Shown piece after piece: positions 48,948 to 52,991 of a stretch of DNA of 52,991 nucleotides (position 1 is the stretch's first letter; the number at the start of each line of letters is the position of its first letter). The position numbers were made by a program, and so were the translations under genes. The notes under the pieces are model-generated. The model ran no database searches. It saw nothing but the letters and a program-made list of their open reading frames with translations, and was not told the origin of the DNA. The stretch comes from Chitinispirillaceae bacterium (GTDB lineage: Bacteria; Fibrobacterota; Chitinivibrionia; Chitinivibrionales; Chitinispirillaceae), in the NCBI GenBank assembly GCA_016929415.1, contig JAFGIW010000153.1:1-52991 (forward strand). The letters are read 5' to 3'.

Positions 48948-49775
48948 ATGAAACTTCAAATCGTTTACTCTGAAGACGGCTGGATCCTCTCTACCCTTGC
49001 ACGTTATCTTATCGACAACATCGACGGGGCGGTCGGGAGCGTCGACATCCCGGACGTCTCCCGGACATGGGACATTACCTACTACGTCAATTATTACCTT
49101 TTCAGGCCGGGGCGTCTGCAACGGATCGTGCCGGTTGCGCCGGCGACGAAAAATTCCCTCGTCAGCGGCGCGTGGTTCACCCATAAGGACAAATACCACT
49201 ACGAATCAAAGGCCCGTATACTTGATTTTTGCATATGCCCATGCACGATTACCGCCCGTTATCTCAAACGGTTCAACAAGCGAACCTTTGTCGCGTATCA
49301 CGGCATCGACACCGGTAAATTCACCCCGAAAATCAGGATGGGTTTTGTCGGTAAAGTCAAGAACGACAACCGCAAGGGACAGGATTTTTTCGACACGGTC
49401 CGGTCGCTGCCGTTTGTCGAGCTGCGGGTTACCGGCGGCAACCTGCCCGCCGACGAAATCCCCTCCTTTTACCACGACATCGATTATGTTTTCATCCCGT
49501 CGGTCGCCGAGGGCGGCCCGCTCTGCTTCCAGGAAGGTCTTGCAAGCGGAAAGGAGATACTGTCCACCGACGTCGGCATGGTGCATGATTTCGTCGGAAA
49601 GGAAGGAATACACATTTTCGACCGCAACAATCCGCAGACGCTCATCGATCTCCTCAACAGGCTCTATGAAAAAAGACTGAAGCTTCGAAGTGTCGTTGAA
49701 GAATATACTATCGATTTCTTTGTGAAGCGGCATCTGGAAATCTTCGGGGAGATGCTGGAGAGGAAGCGGCAGTAA
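48948..49775 (+). CDS. Glycosyltransferase (GT-B, family 4-like)
   Basis: A 275-residue compact glycosyltransferase. The N-terminal part (MKLQIVYSEDGWILSTLARY, DITYYVNYYLF) is a short Rossmann half; the C-terminal half has RMGFVGKVKNDNRKGQDFF, YVFIPSVAEGGPLCFQEGLA (the E-x7-E nucleotide-sugar motif of GT4 enzymes) and STDVGMVHDFVG. It is shorter than typical GT4 proteins. Sugar and acceptor are unknown. It follows the methyltransferase after 178 bases in which I see nothing else. The ribosome-binding site is weak. Confidence 0.82.
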   Translation: MKLQIVYSEDGWILSTLARYLIDNIDGAVGSVDIPDVSRTWDITYYVNYYLFRPGRLQRIVPVAPATKNSLVSGAWFTHKDKYHYESKARILDFCICPCTITARYLKRFNKRTFVAYHGIDTGKFTPKIRMGFVGKVKNDNRKGQDFFDTVRSLPFVELRVTGGNLPADEIPSFYHDIDYVFIPSVAEGGPLCFQEGLASGKEILSTDVGMVHDFVGKEGIHIFDRNNPQTLIDLLNRLYEKRLKLRSVVEEYTIDFFVKRHLEIFGEMLERKRQ

Positions 49776-49895
49776 TATCACCTGCGCCAACGAGGTGCGT
49801 GACCGAACCACAATAGAGTGCGACCGTCGTCTTTCCTCGCCTCATGAATCAGGAAGGATGACGAGCCCTTTCCCGTAGCTTGAGGAGGAACATCA

Positions 49896-50645
49896 ATGCG
49901 CATAAAAATTCTCGGCAACGGCGGATTCATCAGCAGCGGCATTCCTTACAATTCCTTTCTCATCGACAACACCTTCCTGGTCGAGGCTCCGCCCGATGTC
50001 ATGGTGTCACTGCGGAACCACGGCATACGCTTTTACGACCTCCGGAGGATCTATCTGTCGCATTTCCACGGCGACCACTTTTTCGGCATGCCGTTTATCA
50101 TACTGAATCTGATGAAGCAGTACCGGGAAACATGTTCGCCCCCACACCCGATCGAAATCATCGGGCCGCACGGGTTGAGAGAGGCGCTGCGGGAGCTGCA
50201 GCAACTGGCGATCGCTCCGGGACATCCCTCGGTTGACTGTATCGACGAACTTTTCCGCTTTGTCGAGATCGATTCGACCTCCCGGGTGAAGCTTGACGGA
50301 ACCAAACACCTGATCTTCCATGAAATGGCGCACCCCACGCCGACCTGCGGCTTTTCAGTCGTGGAGGATGGCGGTTACCTGTTCACCTATCTCGCCGATA
50401 CGGTGTGGAGCGATTCGTTCATTCCGGTTCTCGCCAACAAACCGCGCATCGTCTTCTGCGACCTGAACGGCGCCCCGGACGATGCGATAAAGCAGCACAT
50501 GTCGGAGCGCGACATTGTGGAGAAAGCTATCCCGGTCACCGGAACCTCCACCCGATATATCGGCGTTCATCTGTCAGAAGTGGGGGAAAGGGACCTTGAT
50601 TTCCTGCACTACTCACGGGTGGGGGAGGAGTATGAGATCGGGTAA
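49896..50645 (+). CDS. MBL-fold (RNase Z-like) metallohydrolase
   Basis: A 249-residue metallo-beta-lactamase-fold protein. The metal site is HFHGDHFFGMP; further ligands are likely in HPTPTCGF, YLADT and the C-terminal GVHLSEVGE. The start MRIKILGNGGFISSGIPYNS resembles RNase Z/ElaC and phosphonate PhnP-type MBL proteins that act on phosphodiesters. The exosite and flexible arm of tRNase Z are absent, so general phosphodiesterase or hydrolase is the safer call. The ATG at 49896 follows GAGGAGG at good spacing. It stands alone between a glycosyltransferase and the cytochrome gene. Confidence 0.87.
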   Translation: MRIKILGNGGFISSGIPYNSFLIDNTFLVEAPPDVMVSLRNHGIRFYDLRRIYLSHFHGDHFFGMPFIILNLMKQYRETCSPPHPIEIIGPHGLREALRELQQLAIAPGHPSVDCIDELFRFVEIDSTSRVKLDGTKHLIFHEMAHPTPTCGFSVVEDGGYLFTYLADTVWSDSFIPVLANKPRIVFCDLNGAPDDAIKQHMSERDIVEKAIPVTGTSTRYIGVHLSEVGERDLDFLHYSRVGEEYEIG

Positions 50646-50852
50646 GACGGCGGGAGCGGGCACCACGCAAGGTCCGGGTCTGTTTAAAAACACCGGTGAA
50701 CACAGAAAATGACGCAATCGCCGCCTCCTGCGTGCTTTCGATGAACAAACAGGGTATATTGTTAAAAGAAACGCACCCGGATTGCATCTTATACGCTGCC
50801 TTCCCAATACCGCTCGGAAGGAAGTGTAAGAAAGCGTGAGACACTTATTTTC

Positions 50853-52781
50853 ATGGGGGGGGGGCTGATAAAAAAGAACCTGCTCTGCATTGTAGTGGCG
50901 CTTAGTGCTGCGCCGGTCAGTGTTCAGCATCTCTATGCCGATTCCGCCATCGAATCAGTGTGTCCTCCCTCGGTGATCTTCGAGACGCTCGCACTCAACC
51001 GCGACCTGCCGACCCTGCAGAAGCCGAAATACCTTTCGCCGACCGACCTGGTTCCTTCACTTGACGGGATGCTGCTCTTCGTTGCCGAGCAGACAGCAAA
51101 GCGGATCGATGTGGTAGATGTCGAAGCGCAAATGGTGGTTCGGCGGATCAGGCTCCCCAGTGAGGTCACCGGGATTGCCGTTGCACCCGAGGGGACGACA
51201 TTATATGCCACCTGTTCGTCGGACCTCTGGCCTGCGGGCATGGTGTGCGTGGTCGACGTGGCGGGGAGCAGGGTGATTGGCAGAATCCCCGTGGGACACG
51301 GCGCCCGCGCTCCGGTTATCACTCCCGACGGTAAACGACTCTACGTCTGCAACCGGTTCGACAACGATCTCTCGGTTGTCGATCTATCAAGCGGAAAAGT
51401 GATGCGCCGCATCGAGGTGGTGCGGGAGCCGTATTGCGCGGATATCACCCCCGACGGGAAGACGCTGGTGGTGGGCAACCTGCTGCCGGCGGACCTGTCG
51501 ACCGATACGAATGCAATTTCAAGTAAAATATCGCTGATAGATGCTGTTTCTAATACGCTCACCGCGCATATCCGTCTGCGCCGCGGCAGTCATAATGTTC
51601 AGGGAATTGCCGTCTCAGCCGACGGGCAATATGCTTTCGCCACGCATCAGATATGTGCGTTCTATAATGTTGCCAGTACTGTCGAAAAGGGATGGGGGAC
51701 TAAAAATGATATCGCGGTGATCGATATTACGCAGAAAAAATTGATCAATGAAGTCTCTCTTGATCAATACAACCATGGCATGGGTCACCCGTGGGGAATT
51801 CGCTGTTCTGATGATGGAAAATTTCTTTGTGTCACCCATGCCGGCAATCATGAGCTGTCGATTATCGACTATCCGAAGATGATGGATACGGTGTTTTCCC
51901 GGACCGATTCCGGCCGGGACATCCAGAAGGATTTTTCTGTTTTGATGCAGACGCGCAAACGTGTACTCACAGGTACCGCCGGCCCGCGCGCGCTGGCGAT
52001 AATAAATGATAAAGCGTATACCGCGGGGTATTTTTCGGATTCGGCACCGTTGATAAAGGCATTCGAATTGTCGCTTTATACCACGGCCGCATCAGCGTCA
52101 ATCATGCTCGACGAGCCGCAGCGCCAGACTGTTGAACGATATGGTGAGGCACTCTTTTTTGATGCTGAAAAGTTGTGCTTTCAGTCGTGGCGCTCCTGCC
52201 ACTCGTGTCATCCGTTCGGACGGGTGCACGGATTAAACCAGATTCTGGGAGGCCAGGCTGTCGTGGCGCCGAAAAATACGAGGAGCCTTGTTTATTCGTG
52301 GTGGACGCCGCCGACAACGTGGACGGGACGTCGCGGCCACGCGCAACAGGCGATTCCCGCTGCAATCGAGCTTGAGCTTTTCCGCATTTCGACGCGTGAA
52401 CTTGCGGAACCCCTGGATACGTTTGCAATGTACCTGAAGCCGGTTCCGAGTCCCTATCGTGAAAAGGGAAGATTCGGCGAAGCGGCGTTGCGCGGCCGGG
52501 CCATCTTTTACAACCAGGGAAAAACGGATTGCAGCAAGTGTCATACAGGGAGTCTGTTTACCGATAATATGGGGTGGAACGCCGGGGTTACCGACCCATA
52601 CGATGCGAATACACAGTGGGTTACACCGGGTTTGAGGGAAGCCTGGCGCACCGGACCTTACAACCATCTGGGCAGCATGACCATGCGGGAAATAATCGAA
52701 CTGCCGACCATGAGTAACGCATCGGTGAATCTCACACCGCAGGAGATCGAGGATTTGGTGGCGTACGTGCTGTCGCTATAG
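50853..52781 (+). CDS. YVTN beta-propeller / di-haem cytochrome c fusion
   Basis: A 642-residue periplasmic protein. After a signal peptide (KKNLLCIVVALSAAPVSVQH) comes a beta-propeller of YVTN type (about 50-420; VTGIAVAPEGTTLYATC, VITPDGKRLYVCNRFDNDLS, ADITPDGKTLVVGN, IAVSADGQYAFATHQ). The C-terminal part is cytochrome c peroxidase-like with two haem-binding motifs: C449-H-S-C452-H453 and C560-S-K-C563-H564. Similar fusions take part in electron transfer or metal-organic oxidation; the substrate is unknown. Covalent haem would need the haem made by the left-hand cluster. The ATG merges into a run of ten G (50855-50864), which could slip. A ribosome-binding site is not evident. Confidence 0.86.
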   Translation: MGGGLIKKNLLCIVVALSAAPVSVQHLYADSAIESVCPPSVIFETLALNRDLPTLQKPKYLSPTDLVPSLDGMLLFVAEQTAKRIDVVDVEAQMVVRRIRLPSEVTGIAVAPEGTTLYATCSSDLWPAGMVCVVDVAGSRVIGRIPVGHGARAPVITPDGKRLYVCNRFDNDLSVVDLSSGKVMRRIEVVREPYCADITPDGKTLVVGNLLPADLSTDTNAISSKISLIDAVSNTLTAHIRLRRGSHNVQGIAVSADGQYAFATHQICAFYNVASTVEKGWGTKNDIAVIDITQKKLINEVSLDQYNHGMGHPWGIRCSDDGKFLCVTHAGNHELSIIDYPKMMDTVFSRTDSGRDIQKDFSVLMQTRKRVLTGTAGPRALAIINDKAYTAGYFSDSAPLIKAFELSLYTTAASASIMLDEPQRQTVERYGEALFFDAEKLCFQSWRSCHSCHPFGRVHGLNQILGGQAVVAPKNTRSLVYSWWTPPTTWTGRRGHAQQAIPAAIELELFRISTRELAEPLDTFAMYLKPVPSPYREKGRFGEAALRGRAIFYNQGKTDCSKCHTGSLFTDNMGWNAGVTDPYDANTQWVTPGLREAWRTGPYNHLGSMTMREIIELPTMSNASVNLTPQEIEDLVAYVLSL

Positions 52782-52785
52782 CGGA

Positions 52786-52847
52786 GCGGGGGCTCCACCC
52801 CCGCAACCCCCCCCCGGCCAAGGGGGGCCTGCAGCAGCCCCCCTTGG
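52786..52847 (+). terminator. Two GC-rich hairpins after the cytochrome gene
   Basis: GCGGGGG-CTCCA-CCCCCGC (52786-52804) starts four bases past the stop codon. A second stem CCAAGGGGGG/CCCCCCTTGG (52818-52827 and 52838-52847) follows. Neither has a T-tract, so they may be extragenic palindromes that also slow polymerase. They belong to the same style of G/C-run palindromes as those at 939-953 and 8887-8938. Confidence 0.5.
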
Positions 52848-52991
52848 AACCCCGTGCCGCCCTGCGGTTGTCCATTGCCATTCTTTAAGCGTAAGGAGTC
52901 CAGCGCTGTGGCGCTGTTTCTGATTATAAATCTTTCGCTTTGCCGCCTGACCGCTCCGGATTCGGGAGGGCGCTGAACTCGGGCCGGAAAA
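52848..52991. other. Right-end intergenic sequence
   Basis: A small hairpin CAGCGC-TGTG-GCGCTG followed by TTT lies at about 52901-52919. Nothing else is recognised before the window ends. Confidence 0.35.

Overview
The window (about 53 kb, GC-rich, dense coding on both strands) looks like chromosome from an uncultured diderm of the FCB group, most likely phylum Fibrobacterota (Chitinivibrionia/Chitinispirillales type). This is inferred from a TIGR02147-family regulator, a family first defined in Fibrobacter, from several secreted proteins with C-terminal type IX secretion sorting domains, and from outer-membrane components. I see no rRNA, tRNA, insertion sequence or CRISPR array.

Layout. 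1-2.5 kb: hairpins, dispersed GC-rich palindromes, a degenerate 20-22 bp tandem repeat and two unknown genes. 2.5-12.25 kb, all minus strand: a ten-gene cluster encoding every step from glutamyl-tRNA to protohaem by the siroheme-dependent (Ahb) route: ahbC-hemB-ahbD, a 106-bp gap with a huge hairpin, then hemL-hemA-hemC-sirC-cobA/hemD-ahbA-ahbB, mostly joined by short overlaps. 12.3-13.8 kb: a decayed beta-helix/tail-fibre-like gene. 13.9-18.0 kb: a minus-strand operon of a TIGR02147 regulator, a coupled 63-residue ORF, a T9SS-exported protein and a beta-propeller lipoprotein. 18.1-22.7 kb: a small unknown gene, a PAS-GAF-PP2C phosphatase and an LtaS-type phosphoglycerol transferase.

22.7-34.7 kb: a large HEAT-repeat protein with three copies of a small beta domain, a cyclic-nucleotide-fold protein, YchF, a secreted transglutaminase-like protein, a CgeB-type glycosyltransferase, a GH172/DUF2961 protein, an alpha/beta hydrolase and a zinc-ribbon protein behind a palindromic promoter. 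34.8-40 kb: an internally deleted SLC12-type transporter remnant, glycogen phosphorylase, phosphoglycerate mutase and a TerB-like protein.

40.2-45.8 kb: a five-gene envelope-spanning system of ABC ATPase, two FtsX/MacB-type permeases, a LolA-like periplasmic carrier and an outer-membrane barrel. 45.8-50.6 kb: a CrtI/RetSat-like oxidoreductase behind a possible structured leader, a methyltransferase, a glycosyltransferase and an MBL-fold hydrolase. 50.8-52.8 kb: a beta-propeller/di-haem cytochrome c fusion, a likely consumer of haem from the left-hand cluster, whose start codon lies in a run of ten G.

The most notable items are the complete single-locus Ahb haem pathway, the ABC-LolA-barrel export system, the regulator/micro-ORF/T9SS operon, the gutted transporter and the decayed fibre gene. 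No homology search or folding program was run; family calls come from reading motifs.
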